A stretch of DNA of 44,302 nt. Origin: an uncultured Lachnospiraceae bacterium. Lineage in GTDB: Bacteria > Bacillota > Clostridia > Lachnospirales > Lachnospiraceae. Positions 1 to 7,701 of this stretch are shown here, one piece after another; position 1 is the first letter of the stretch, and each line of letters opens with the position of its first letter. Below the pieces are notes generated by a model. That model made no database searches. It saw nothing but the letters and a program-made list of their open reading frames with translations, and was not told where the DNA came from. The stretch spans positions 1-44,302 of the forward strand of contig CANSPM010000032.1 of the NCBI GenBank assembly GCA_947648875.1, written 5' to 3'. Position numbers and translations under genes: made by a program.

Positions 1-1
1 G

Positions 2-1969
2 CAGATCAAGGCCATGCTGCTGGGGGGGAAGGACGCGCTGACCAATTACTGGCGGGAGGCTCTGACAGGGCTGCTACATTCAACTCCCCTGCTGCTTCTG
101 ATGGCGCTGCCGATGCTGGGGGTAGGGATTTGGAGATACCTGACCACCTGGGAACTGACCTATCTGACCCCCATCAAAAAACTGCGTATGGGATTGATTG
201 CGGGCGTGTCTTTGATTTACTGTATCAGCGTTATGGAGATCGGAAACGTGCTGGACACAATGTACGCAGAAGAGTACCGGGAATTTTATGATCCCATGTC
301 AGTGATGCAGGACATGGGGGTGATGGCTATGGTACAGAGGGACGGCGCTTATGAACTGGGAGAGATGATGGAGTCTCTCTGGGACAGGATAACGGATTCC
401 CGGCCACGGGAGGAGGAGCCTGACAGGCAGTTGGCCCAGGCGGGAGGAGAGGAGCCTTCCGACGCTATAAAAGCCCCTGCTCCGGGGCAGGAACAGGAGG
501 CGGAGCCAGAGAGTGAAAACCCGGAGCCGGAGGCAACGTCGGAGCCGGTTCTGGACACTTCTCCCAACGCCTGGAATCTGGATATGGATAAGCTGGCGGA
601 ACTTTCCCAGGACAACAAGGAGACAGAGTGGCTTGCGGAATATCTGGGTAGAGTGGCTCCTACCAACCGCAATGAATATACAGGTATGTTTGAGGGATAC
701 AATCTGATCTTCCTGACGGCGGAGGGGTTTTCCACCTATGCGATCAGGGAGGATCTGACCCCCACTCTGTACAAGATGGTAAATTCCGGTTTTGTGTTTA
801 ACAACTATTATGTGCCACTGTGGCAGACCAGCACCAGCGACGGGGAATATATCAACACCACGGGACTGATTCCCGACGGGCAGCACAGTATGCGCAAGAC
901 GGCGGATACAGGGATGGATATGGCCTTTTCGCTGCCCCGCTTTTTTGCCGGGGAGGGAGTCTATAATTGGGCCTATCACAACAACACCCTTTCCTATTAT
1001 GACCGATATCGGACCCATCCCAACCTGGGGTATGATTTCAAGGCTTCCAAGCTAGGGGATTTGTCCGAGGAGGAATATGGGGATAAGATTTTTTACATGG
1101 AGCACGCGAACGCATGGCCTGCCTCCGATTATGAGATGATGCTGGGAACCGTGCCGGAGTATGTGAATCTGGATCGTTTTAACGTATACTATATGACGGT
1201 TTCAGGACATATGTATTACAGTTTTTCGGGCAACAGGATGTCCAGCTGGCACAAGGAGGAAGTGCAGGGGCTGGATATGTCGGAAAATGCCCAGGCTTAT
1301 ATTGCCTGTCATATGGAGTTGGATAAGGCTATGGCCAATCTGCTGGAGCAGCTGGAGGCTGCCGGACAGCTTGACAGGACAGTGATCTGTCTCAGCGCGG
1401 ATCATTATCCCTACTCCATGACCCAGGAGGAGTATGAAGAATTGGCAGGCCGGGATCTGTCGCAGGATATGGATACTTTTCGCAACAGCCTGATTCTGTG
1501 GAACGCAGCCATGGAAGAGCCGGTGGTGGTGGATAAGGTGTGTGGGTCCATGGACCTGATTCCCACGCTGTTGAATCTGTTTGGGTTTGACTACGATTCC
1601 AGGATGTATGCCGGACGGGATATTTTCTCGGATCAGGAGGGTATGGTGATCTTCAATGACCGGAGTTTTGTGACGGACATTGTGGCCTACAGCCGCAAGG
1701 CCAAGACTACTACATGGAAGGTGGATCTAACCCAGGAAGAGCAGGAAGCCTATATGGACTTGGCAAAGAAGGATGTGAAAGAGCGGTACAATTTCAGCGC
1801 CTATATTTTGCGCAACGATTACTACAGGCTGATCCGGCAGTGTCTTGACGGAGAAAAGACTGCGGAGAATCCCGAGAGACCGGCGGGGGCAGTATTGCCC
1901 TGGCCTACACCGGAGCCTGCGCCCACGACAGAGCCCACAGCGGGTGTGGGGATGTCTCCAGCGCAGTGA
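2..1969 (+). CDS. LTA-synthase-like sulfatase, 5'-truncated by the window
   Basis: The protein resembles membrane-anchored alkaline-phosphatase-superfamily phosphoglycerol transferases (LtaS/MdoB type), which move glycerol-phosphate from phosphatidylglycerol to lipoteichoic acid or other glycans outside the membrane. The reading frame is open to the left edge. An ATG at 14 exists, but members of this family normally start with several membrane helices, and only about two are visible here, so the true start is probably upstream. After the helices comes a low-complexity Glu/Pro-rich linker (about residues 130-185 counted from that ATG). The sulfatase domain follows, with LTAEGFS (metal-binding Glu), QTSTSDGEY (region of the catalytic Thr), TVSGHM and SADHYPY (metal-binding Asp-His). 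The C-terminus is a Pro/Thr-rich tail. A hairpin terminator follows at 2012-2043. The exact acceptor cannot be told from sequence. Confidence 0.85.
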   Translation, partial: QIKAMLLGGKDALTNYWREALTGLLHSTPLLLLMALPMLGVGIWRYLTTWELTYLTPIKKLRMGLIAGVSLIYCISVMEIGNVLDTMYAEEYREFYDPMSVMQDMGVMAMVQRDGAYELGEMMESLWDRITDSRPREEEPDRQLAQAGGEEPSDAIKAPAPGQEQEAEPESENPEPEATSEPVLDTSPNAWNLDMDKLAELSQDNKETEWLAEYLGRVAPTNRNEYTGMFEGYNLIFLTAEGFSTYAIREDLTPTLYKMVNSGFVFNNYYVPLWQTSTSDGEYINTTGLIPDGQHSMRKTADTGMDMAFSLPRFFAGEGVYNWAYHNNTLSYYDRYRTHPNLGYDFKASKLGDLSEEEYGDKIFYMEHANAWPASDYEMMLGTVPEYVNLDRFNVYYMTVSGHMYYSFSGNRMSSWHKEEVQGLDMSENAQAYIACHMELDKAMANLLEQLEAAGQLDRTVICLSADHYPYSMTQEEYEELAGRDLSQDMDTFRNSLILWNAAMEEPVVVDKVCGSMDLIPTLLNLFGFDYDSRMYAGRDIFSDQEGMVIFNDRSFVTDIVAYSRKAKTTTWKVDLTQEEQEAYMDLAKKDVKERYNFSAYILRNDYYRLIRQCLDGEKTAENPERPAGAVLPWPTPEPAPTTEPTAGVGMSPAQ

Positions 1970-2011
1970 GAGATCGCGTTTACTTATGCGCAGATGCCTA
2001 TAAGAAAGGAT

Positions 2012-2043
2012 AAGGGAATCAACAGAATGGGGTTGATTCCCTT
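2012..2043 (+). terminator. intrinsic terminator of the sulfatase gene
   Basis: Twelve-base-pair stem (AAGGGAATCAAC at 2012-2023 with GTTGATTCCCTT at 2032-2043) and an 8-nt loop, running into a T-rich stretch (TTTATTTAT). It lies about 45 nt after the sulfatase stop codon. Confidence 0.85.
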
Positions 2044-2228
2044 TATTTATGTAGGATAATATTTAAGATATCGCCTGTCGGGCGGATATATTACATCCGG
2101 TTTACTTTCAGACGGCAACCAGGGCAGTTTTGGCAGCGACTGGAAGGACCGTAGGGTAAGCCGTTGCTCTGGCTAAATAAAAAGGCAGACGGCATGAGAG
2201 AACCCCATGGAAGCGGGGATGGTACAAA
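2044..2228. other. intergenic region between convergent genes, nothing recognised
   Basis: About 185 nt between the terminator of the sulfatase gene and the end of the minus-strand DUF5721-like gene. It contains G/C-rich segments that could pair locally (around 2110-2180), but I do not recognise a riboswitch or RNA family, nor a convincing terminator for the minus-strand gene. Confidence 0.4.
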
Positions 2229-2732
2229 TTATAGGCTTTCGTACAGGATATTTTTACCCGACAGATATGCGGTCAGAGCTTTGTCCCATATCAAATCGGG
2301 CTCTTTATCCATCACAAAGGTGTGGTAGGCAGTGCCCGTGGTCAGCAGGGCATGGGAACCGTCATACTTGATAGTCAGTACAAGAGCTTTTATCTGTTCC
2401 GGGGGAATGCTGCATCCCCCTCCCGCCAGAATCCGGCCCACCTTATCAGGCTTGAGATGTAACACGAACTTGAAATACAAAGGGGTGCGTTTGCCCTTGA
2501 TCAGCTGAAAAAGCAATCCCTTCATCTCCTGCCAGAGAGCGAAATCATAGGGGCAGATTTGGGGATTATCCCGCTCCTCAAAGGAGTAGAAGTCTTTGTT
2601 GATATGCCCGTCTATCGTGTAAGTGTGGGCTGTGGACACAGTGGCCTCCGCCAGCAGAAAGGGATCAAAACAATCTCCTGTCAACAATTGTGCCATGAAA
2701 CTTTTTGTGTTAGTGATCTGTAACGCCAGCAT
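2229..2732 (-). CDS. DUF5721-like conserved protein
   Basis: A 167-residue soluble protein without signal peptide or membrane helix. It begins MLALQITNTKSFMAQLL and resembles the small Lachnospiraceae proteins grouped as DUF5721, whose function is unknown. The assignment rests on overall look and length, not on a catalytic motif. The start is supported by AAAAAGGAG just upstream. The region before the start carries a perfect 16-bp palindrome (2750-2765) next to an 18-base sequence shared with the MITE-like element at 26.5 kb. It appears to be a single-gene unit. Confidence 0.6.
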   Translation of the reverse strand: MLALQITNTKSFMAQLLTGDCFDPFLLAEATVSTAHTYTIDGHINKDFYSFEERDNPQICPYDFALWQEMKGLLFQLIKGKRTPLYFKFVLHLKPDKVGRILAGGGCSIPPEQIKALVLTIKYDGSHALLTTGTAYHTFVMDKEPDLIWDKALTAYLSGKNILYESL

Positions 2733-2749
2733 ATTTTTCTCCTTTTTCC

Positions 2750-2784
2750 CCTGAAATATTTCAGGCGATTGCGAAACTCCCTTT
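2750..2784. repeat. palindrome plus end-fragment of a dispersed repeat
   Basis: CCTGAAATATTTCAGG (2750-2765) is a perfect palindrome. Directly next to it, GATTGCGAAACTCCCTTT (2767-2784) is identical over 18 bases to the reverse complement of 26633-26650, one end of the MITE-like element. No inverted partner is visible nearby, so this may be a solo end or decayed copy. It sits in the upstream region of the DUF5721-like gene. Confidence 0.5.
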
Positions 2785-2829
2785 TATGCAGATGGCATAG
2801 AATAGATTTCTTATGTTAAAATGTTGAAG

Positions 2830-3105
2830 TCATCTTACCACAAATTGCAGTATGAGCGCAAGTTCCATAAAGAAAATTATGGGCATACCCCAGACGAAGT
2901 ACCAGTGCCTGGTTTTATGGCGGAAAAGCTGCATCCCGACGATGGAACCCATGCTGCCGCCCAAAAGCGCGATCAGGAAGAGGGTTGCCTCAGAGATGCG
3001 CCACTCGTGCCGGATGGCCTTCCTTTTGTCCATTCCCATGCTGGCCAGTCCTGCCAGGTTGATACAGATCAGGTATCCTGTTACAAAATATGTCATATGT
3101 ATCAC
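2830..3105 (-). CDS. DUF1294 family small membrane protein
   Basis: A 91-residue protein with three hydrophobic segments (roughly residues 5-22, 40-57 and 70-90). It contains the pattern MGMDKRKAIRHEWRISE followed by LLGGSMGSIVGMQLFRHKT, typical of DUF1294, a small integral membrane family of unknown role. The start used gives the usual family length; an alternative start three codons later (ATG at 3096) is possible. It stands alone between the DUF5721-like gene and argG, all on the minus strand. Confidence 0.8.
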   Translation of the reverse strand: MIHMTYFVTGYLICINLAGLASMGMDKRKAIRHEWRISEATLFLIALLGGSMGSIVGMQLFRHKTRHWYFVWGMPIIFFMELALILQFVVR

Positions 3106-3250
3106 CGTATCTTTCTATATAAAGAGCCCCTTCTTCCCCGATGCATCCCTATGGCATAATAAACCTTATTCGAGGCAGAAAACGGTCCAGTGGTCATCCG
3201 CCATGTGCCAGTTGCGTACAGGGTATTTTGGCCATTGGCGCGCACGGAAA

Positions 3251-3286
3251 GAGGAGCCATGAAAGCACGGCGGCTTTCGGCTCCTC
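3251..3286 (-). terminator. intrinsic terminator downstream of argG
   Basis: On the minus strand, GAGGAGCC pairs with GGCTCCTC and the adjoining GAAAGC pairs with GCTTTC, giving a 14-bp stem with a 2-nt bulge and a 6-nt loop, followed by TTTCC. It starts 17 nt after the argG stop codon. Confidence 0.75.
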
Positions 3287-3303
3287 CAAGTATCAAGGAA
3301 ATA

Positions 3304-4521
3304 CTACTGCTTGTCTGCTTCCTGCATTTTCATGGCGCGTACCTTGAGAGACAGGCCAAACAGGTTTATGAAACCCTCTGCGTCATGATGGTCGTACAGG
3401 TCACCGGTGGTAAAGGATGCGATGCTCTCATTGTACAGGGAGTAGGGGGAAGTGGTTCCGGCCTTGATAATATTGCCCTTGTACAGCTGGAACTTAACTT
3501 CACCGGTCACATATTCCTGTGTTTTCTCAATGAAAGCCTGTTCCGCTTCACGCAGAGGGGTGAACCACTTGCCCTCATATACCAGACTGGCAAAGCGGCT
3601 GCCCATCTCTTTTTTCATGGCATAGGTGTCGCGATCCAGAATCAGTTCTTCCAGCAGCTGATGCGCTTCCATTAAAATGGTGCCTCCGGGAGTCTCGTAT
3701 ACGCCCCGGGACTTCATGCCTACCACACGGTTCTCTACAATGTCAATGATGCCTATGCCGTGCTTGCCTCCCAGTTCGTTGAGCTTACGTATAATGTCGG
3801 ACACTTTCATCTTTTCGCCGTTTACGGAGGTGGGTACTCCCTTCTCAAAAGTCAGGGTCACGTACTCGCCCTGGTCGGGAGCCTTCTGGGGAGTGGTGCC
3901 AAGCACCAGCAGATGCTCATAATTAGGCTCATTGGCAGGGTCCTCCAACTCCAGACCTTCATGGCTGATATGCCAGAGATTGCGGTCGCGGCTATAGGAG
4001 GAATCCGCAGAGAAAGGCAGGTCGATCCCATGGGCCTTACAGTACGCAATTTCGGATTCACGGGAATCCATATTCCATTTATCGTTCCTCCAGGCGGCAA
4101 TAATTTTGATATCCGGGGCAAGGGCCTTGATGCCTAACTCAAAGCGGATCTGGTCATTTCCCTTGCCGGTGGCGCCATGGCAGATGGCCACAGCCCCCTC
4201 CCTGCGCGCGATCTCCACCAGTTTCTTTGCGATCAGGGGTCTTGCCATAGAGGTTCCCAGCAAATATTTGTTTTCATAGATGGCGTTTGCCTGCACGCAG
4301 GGTGTGATGTACTCGTCACAGAATTCGTCGATCACATCCAGAATATACAGCTTTTCCGCGCCGCAGAACTTGGCTCTTTCCTCCAGACCGTCCAATTCCT
4401 CGGCCTGTCCGCAGTCAATACATACGCAGATCACTTCATAGTCGAAATTTTCTTTCAACCAGGGAATAATGGCGGTGGTATCCAGACCGCCTGAATACGC
4501 CAGAACAACTTTCTCTTTCAT
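3304..4521 (-). CDS. argG: argininosuccinate synthase
   Basis: Joins citrulline and aspartate using ATP to form argininosuccinate, the seventh step of arginine synthesis in the cytoplasm. The 405-residue product has the ATP-pyrophosphatase P-loop AYSGGLDTT near the N-terminus, then CVCIDCGQ, CHGATGKGNDQ and DSSYSRDRNLWHISHEG, all characteristic of ArgG. The start at 4521 (MKEKVVLAYSGG) was chosen over an upstream in-frame ATG at 4629 because it gives the normal length and is preceded by AAAGGAGAAAAC; the longer version would also overlap its own promoter. It has a clear promoter (4601-4629), a leader hairpin (4538-4564), an ARG-box-like site further upstream and a terminator. No argH is in the window. 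Confidence 0.97.
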   Translation of the reverse strand: MKEKVVLAYSGGLDTTAIIPWLKENFDYEVICVCIDCGQAEELDGLEERAKFCGAEKLYILDVIDEFCDEYITPCVQANAIYENKYLLGTSMARPLIAKKLVEIARREGAVAICHGATGKGNDQIRFELGIKALAPDIKIIAAWRNDKWNMDSRESEIAYCKAHGIDLPFSADSSYSRDRNLWHISHEGLELEDPANEPNYEHLLVLGTTPQKAPDQGEYVTLTFEKGVPTSVNGEKMKVSDIIRKLNELGGKHGIGIIDIVENRVVGMKSRGVYETPGGTILMEAHQLLEELILDRDTYAMKKEMGSRFASLVYEGKWFTPLREAEQAFIEKTQEYVTGEVKFQLYKGNIIKAGTTSPYSLYNESIASFTTGDLYDHHDAEGFINLFGLSLKVRAMKMQEADKQ

Positions 4522-4537
4522 GTTTTCTCCTTTCACG

Positions 4538-4564
4538 CATAACACAGGACAGACCTGCATTATG
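4538..4564 (-). promoter_or_regulatory. hairpin in the argG leader
   Basis: On the minus strand, CATAATGCAGG pairs with CCTGTGTTATG (11 bp with two G-U pairs, 5-nt loop). It ends about 16 nt before the argG start and just upstream of its ribosome binding site. It could influence translation or stability; no trans-acting factor is evident. Confidence 0.45.
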
Positions 4565-4600
4565 CCTGTGTGATTGTGGTTTTTAATATATTCTAGGGAT

Positions 4601-4629
4601 ACTATATACTTTTCGTGGCAATATTGCAA
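4601..4629 (-). promoter_or_regulatory. argG promoter
   Basis: On the minus strand, TTGCAA (4629-4624), a 17-bp spacer and TATAGT (4606-4601). Transcription would start near 4594, giving a leader of about 70 nt before argG. Confidence 0.7.
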
Positions 4630-4710
4630 GCCCTAATGTTGTATAAAATAAAAGGATTTTTGGGAATACAACCTATAAAATATTCACAAATAATGCATAA
4701 AGAAGTGAAA

Positions 4711-4728
4711 ATAGAATAAATATACACA
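4711..4728. promoter_or_regulatory. ARG-box-like operator, argG side
   Basis: ATAGAATAAATATACACA resembles the ArgR/AhrC half-palindromic ARG box. It is identical over its first 13 bases to the site at 6201-6218 in front of argC. It lies about 80 bp upstream of the argG -35 box. The assignment is by consensus memory only; no argR gene is present in this window. Confidence 0.5.
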
Positions 4729-4792
4729 TAGGCACGCAGTTAAATACAGCGAAAAGGTATGTGGAAAAGAGGCTGATTTTAAAAGTTTCTGC

Positions 4793-4821
4793 TTGCATTT
4801 AGGATACAGACCTGCTATACT
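4793..4821 (+). promoter_or_regulatory. promoter upstream of the Rpn nuclease gene
   Basis: TTGCAT, 17-bp spacer, TATACT. A start near 4828 would give a leader of about 245 nt before the Rpn gene at 5073. Confidence 0.6.
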
Positions 4822-5072
4822 GTGTTTATATCAATCTGCTATATTACTTTTCAATTTCTGGCGTTTTGCCATTGTTTCCCGGACTGCGTTTAACACATAG
4901 CATTCATTTTTTGCGCTCTTTTTTTAGTTTGTGGTCAGATATGTGGCTTGCAGGAAGGGTTGCGCCAGGGTGTTTTTCTGTGGGTGCGTGAATCCAGAGT
5001 GGCCGGGTATGGTACATCGGATAAGCATGCCTGCCGGGAAACACTAAAAACAGACGGAGAGGAGAGACATGT
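4822..5072 (+). other. long leader of the Rpn gene, nothing recognised
   Basis: AT-rich sequence with a small hairpin (TGGCGTTTTGCCA near 4859) and several T-runs, but no ORF with a ribosome binding site and no RNA family that I recognise. The Rpn ribosome binding site GGAGAGGAGAG is at its end. Confidence 0.4.
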
Positions 5073-6020
5073 ATGAATGATTTAGACTCCGGGATACAAA
5101 ACAGAAAGCCGCAATATATGCCGGCGACCGGAAAACTTCCCTACAGCTTGATGAATGACTATATGTTCAAGGCTTTGCTGCAAGAGAATGAAAACGTGTT
5201 AAAACACCTGATTTGTTCGCTGCTGCATCTACAGCCGGAGGAAATACAGAGCGTTAAAGTCAAAAATCCCATTTTACTGGGGGCCGCCCTGGCAGAAGAT
5301 TCTAACAGTAAGGTGTTTGTATTGGACATCAATGTACTGCTGAACGATCACATGCTGATCAATCTGGAGATGCAGGTAGCGAACTACAGAAATTGGCCGG
5401 AGAGATCCATGACATATCTGTGCCGCAATTTTGATCAGCTGCAGAGCGGGCAGGACTATCTGGAAGTCAGGCCAACCATACACATCGGTTTTCTGGATTT
5501 TACAGTATTTCCGGAACTACCTGAATTTTATGCTACATATAAGATGATGAACGTGAAAAACCATCACATTTTTACTGACAAACTTGCCCTGAGTGTGGTA
5601 AACTTGAAATATATAAAGTTTGCGACGCGGGAGGACCGGGAGTGGCAGCTTGACTCTTGGGCATCCCTCTTCAAAGCCACAACGTGGGAGGAACTCAAGA
5701 TGTTAGCAGAAAAGAATCCAATAATGAATGAAGCAGTTGAAGCCATATATGAACTCACTGCGGATGAAACGGTCAGAGAGCAGTGCAAAGCCAGAGAGAA
5801 ACACCTCAAGGAGTTAAATACAGTTATGAAAGAACGGGAAATGGCTGTGAACGCGAGAGATGTGGCGCAGCGGGAGCGAGATGTGGCGCAGCAGGAGAGG
5901 GACATAGCAGAGAAGCAGAAAGAAGATGCCATGGTACAGCTGGAGAAAAAGGATCAGCAGATTGAGCGGCTGCTACAGGAACTTCAACTCTTGAAAGAGC
6001 GGCAGGACTCTGATTTATAA
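5073..6020 (+). CDS. Rpn family PD-(D/E)XK nuclease / putative transposase
   Basis: A 315-residue protein of the Rpn family (recombination-promoting nuclease, transposase_31-like), which in E. coli RpnA gives RecA-independent recombination and DNA cleavage. The N-terminal region has NDYMFKALLQENENVLKHLI, followed by VFVLDINVLLND and INLEMQV, which fit the Asp and Glu-x-Gln of a degenerate PD-(D/E)XK core. The last ~80 residues are a charged coiled coil built from 7-residue repeats; the DNA under it is a 21-bp tandem repeat (about 5857-5918). The start at 5073 follows GGAGAGGAGAG. The gene lies between argG and argC and is likely an independent accessory unit. No terminal repeats or target duplications were found around it, so it is not shown to be mobile here. 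Confidence 0.8.
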   Translation: MNDLDSGIQNRKPQYMPATGKLPYSLMNDYMFKALLQENENVLKHLICSLLHLQPEEIQSVKVKNPILLGAALAEDSNSKVFVLDINVLLNDHMLINLEMQVANYRNWPERSMTYLCRNFDQLQSGQDYLEVRPTIHIGFLDFTVFPELPEFYATYKMMNVKNHHIFTDKLALSVVNLKYIKFATREDREWQLDSWASLFKATTWEELKMLAEKNPIMNEAVEAIYELTADETVREQCKAREKHLKELNTVMKEREMAVNARDVAQRERDVAQQERDIAEKQKEDAMVQLEKKDQQIERLLQELQLLKERQDSDL

Positions 6021-6200
6021 TGGGACGGGGCATTCTTGAGTGGATTTACAGTTTAAACAAAAGGGAAATGTAGAGCGAATATTTGCGGCTGTAGATACAG
6101 GATGAGAAGGCAGATTATCTTTGGCACTCGAGAATGATTATGCAATATAGGTACAAGAATATGCATATAAACTGTAGAATATTTAATAGTAGCCAAAAGA

Positions 6201-6218
6201 ATAGAATAAATATGCATA
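6201..6218. promoter_or_regulatory. ARG-box-like operator, argC side
   Basis: ATAGAATAAATATGCATA matches the remembered E. coli-type ARG box at about 16 of 18 positions and shares 13 leading bases with the site at 4711-4728. It ends 7 bp upstream of the argC -35 box, a position suited to arginine-dependent repression. Confidence 0.6.
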
Positions 6219-6224
6219 AAATGC

Positions 6225-6253
6225 TTGACTATATACATTTTTTGTGCAATGAT
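6225..6253 (+). promoter_or_regulatory. putative promoter of the arg cluster
   Basis: TTGACT, 17-bp spacer, AATGAT. The -35 is good and the -10 weak (4 of 6). The transcript would have a leader of about 280 nt before argC. Confidence 0.5.
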
Positions 6254-6398
6254 GGATAAGTCGATGACAGAAGTGGCAGAGAGCCGACTGGCATCTTGGC
6301 AGTGTCCGTACTGTAGAAGACGGCCTCTGGCGCAGGAGCAGGGCTGTCACTTATCCGCCGGCGGAAATGGTTGTTTTTTATATGAAAAAGGAGTATGA
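6252..6398 (+). CDS. possible small Cys-rich ORF in the argC leader
   Basis: A 48-codon ORF including a CPYC pair and two more cysteines, reminiscent of a small zinc ribbon. It has no ribosome binding site, and its first codon overlaps the proposed -10 box. Its end overlaps the next small ORF by 17 nt in another frame, so it may be chance or the remains of a longer, frameshifted gene. Very uncertain. Confidence 0.15.
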   Translation: MDKSMTEVAESRLASWQCPYCRRRPLAQEQGCHLSAGGNGCFLYEKGV

Positions 6399-6525
6399 TG
6401 TCAAAAGAGTTAGCCCGGAGGATGTGCTGAATTGTATTTTTGCTGAAGACAGATTACAGACATGCAACCTGAAAGAGAAAAGCAGGAACGGAGGCACCGG
6501 GATGCGGCGGCAGAACTTAAAATGA
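6382..6525 (+). CDS. possible 47-residue ORF before argC
   Basis: Begins MKKEYDVKRVSPEDVLNC, is rich in charged residues and ends 14 nt before the argC start. No good ribosome binding site precedes it (only GCGGAAATGG about 15 nt away), and I recognise no family. Together with the preceding ORF it fills the unusually long argC leader. It could be a leader peptide or a decayed gene. Confidence 0.25.
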   Translation: MKKEYDVKRVSPEDVLNCIFAEDRLQTCNLKEKSRNGGTGMRRQNLK

Positions 6526-6539
6526 GAAAGGGGTAATAT

Positions 6540-7598
6540 ATGATAAGAGCGGGGATCATCGGGGCCACCGGGTATGCAGGCGGCGAGTTGGTACGAATAT
6601 TGACGGGCCATAAGGACGTGGAGATCAAATGGTACGGCTCCAGAAGTTATATAGACCAGAAATATTATCAGGTATATCAAAATATGTTTCAGATTGTGGA
6701 GGATGTGTGCAGAGACGACAATCTGGAGCTGCTTGCGGAGGAGGTGGACGTGATTTTTACGGCTACGCCCCAGGGCTTTCTGGCGGGACTTCTGAACGAA
6801 GAGATATTGCGGAAAGTGAAGGTGGTGGACCTCTCTGCGGATTATCGGATCAAGGACGTTGGGATTTATGAAAAATGGTATAAGATCCAACACAAGTCTC
6901 CTCAATTTATACCGGAGGCCGTCTACGGCCTGTGCGAGATTAACAGGGGACAGATTACGCAACAGACCAGACTTGTGGCGAATCCCGGATGTTATACCAC
7001 CTGTTCTATTTTGACTGCCTACCCTCTGGTAAAAGAGGGGCTGATTGATGTGGACACTTTGATTGTGGATGCCAAATCCGGGACATCAGGGGCAGGGCGG
7101 GGAGCCAAGGTGCCCAATCTTTACTGCGAAGTGAACGAAAATATCAAAGCATACGGCGTGGCAAATCACAGACATACACCGGAGATCGAGGAACAATTGG
7201 GCTATGCCGCAGGGAGGCCGTTGACGATCAGTTTCACCCCCCATCTGGTACCCATGAACCGGGGAATATTGGTGACGGAGTACGCCCGGCTGATTCCCGG
7301 AGCGGACGGCAGCCTTCCTTCATATGAAGAAATCAGGACGGTTTATGACAGGTACTATGCAGGAGAGAAGTTTGTCCGAATGCTTGATAAAGGTGTCTGT
7401 CCCGAGACCAAATGGGTGGAGGGCAGCAATTTTGTGGATGTAAATTTTGTCATTGATGAGCGTGTGGGCCGGATCGTTATGATGGGAGCGCTGGATAATC
7501 TGGTAAAGGGCGCGGCGGGACAGGCGGTGCAGAACATGAATTTGCTTTTTTCGCTGCCGGAGAACGAAGGTTTGGATTTGGTGCCCTGCTTCCCGTAG
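6540..7598 (+). CDS. argC: N-acetyl-gamma-glutamyl-phosphate reductase
   Basis: NADPH-dependent reduction of N-acetylglutamyl-phosphate to the semialdehyde, third step of arginine synthesis, cytoplasmic. The 352-residue product has the Rossmann motif GIIGATGYAGGELVRIL at the N-terminus and the active-site cysteine in VANPGCYTTCSIL. It also has SGTSGAGRGAKV and a C-terminal NFVDVNFVIDE typical of type 1 ArgC. AGAAAGGGG supports the start. It heads the plus-strand arginine cluster, behind an ARG-box-like site and promoter. Confidence 0.96.
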   Translation: MIRAGIIGATGYAGGELVRILTGHKDVEIKWYGSRSYIDQKYYQVYQNMFQIVEDVCRDDNLELLAEEVDVIFTATPQGFLAGLLNEEILRKVKVVDLSADYRIKDVGIYEKWYKIQHKSPQFIPEAVYGLCEINRGQITQQTRLVANPGCYTTCSILTAYPLVKEGLIDVDTLIVDAKSGTSGAGRGAKVPNLYCEVNENIKAYGVANHRHTPEIEEQLGYAAGRPLTISFTPHLVPMNRGILVTEYARLIPGADGSLPSYEEIRTVYDRYYAGEKFVRMLDKGVCPETKWVEGSNFVDVNFVIDERVGRIVMMGALDNLVKGAAGQAVQNMNLLFSLPENEGLDLVPCFP

Positions 7599-7701
7599 GA
7601 CAGGAGCCTGTCTTCGATAGTGGGATTTCAGAACAGGCGTTAAGGCGCGGGTGCAGATGGCAAATACAGACGCAGAGCCGACAATGAGGGAAGGAAAAGG
7701 A

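Noticed and set aside
2829..3262. Plus-strand frames over the DUF1294 gene and the argG downstream region
   Set aside because: Overlap a recognisable minus-strand membrane protein and a terminator; no ribosome binding sites or motifs.
5073..6020. Rpn gene as part of an intact transposon
   Set aside because: No terminal inverted repeats or target duplication could be found around it; the neighbouring sequence is ordinary argG/argC regulatory DNA.
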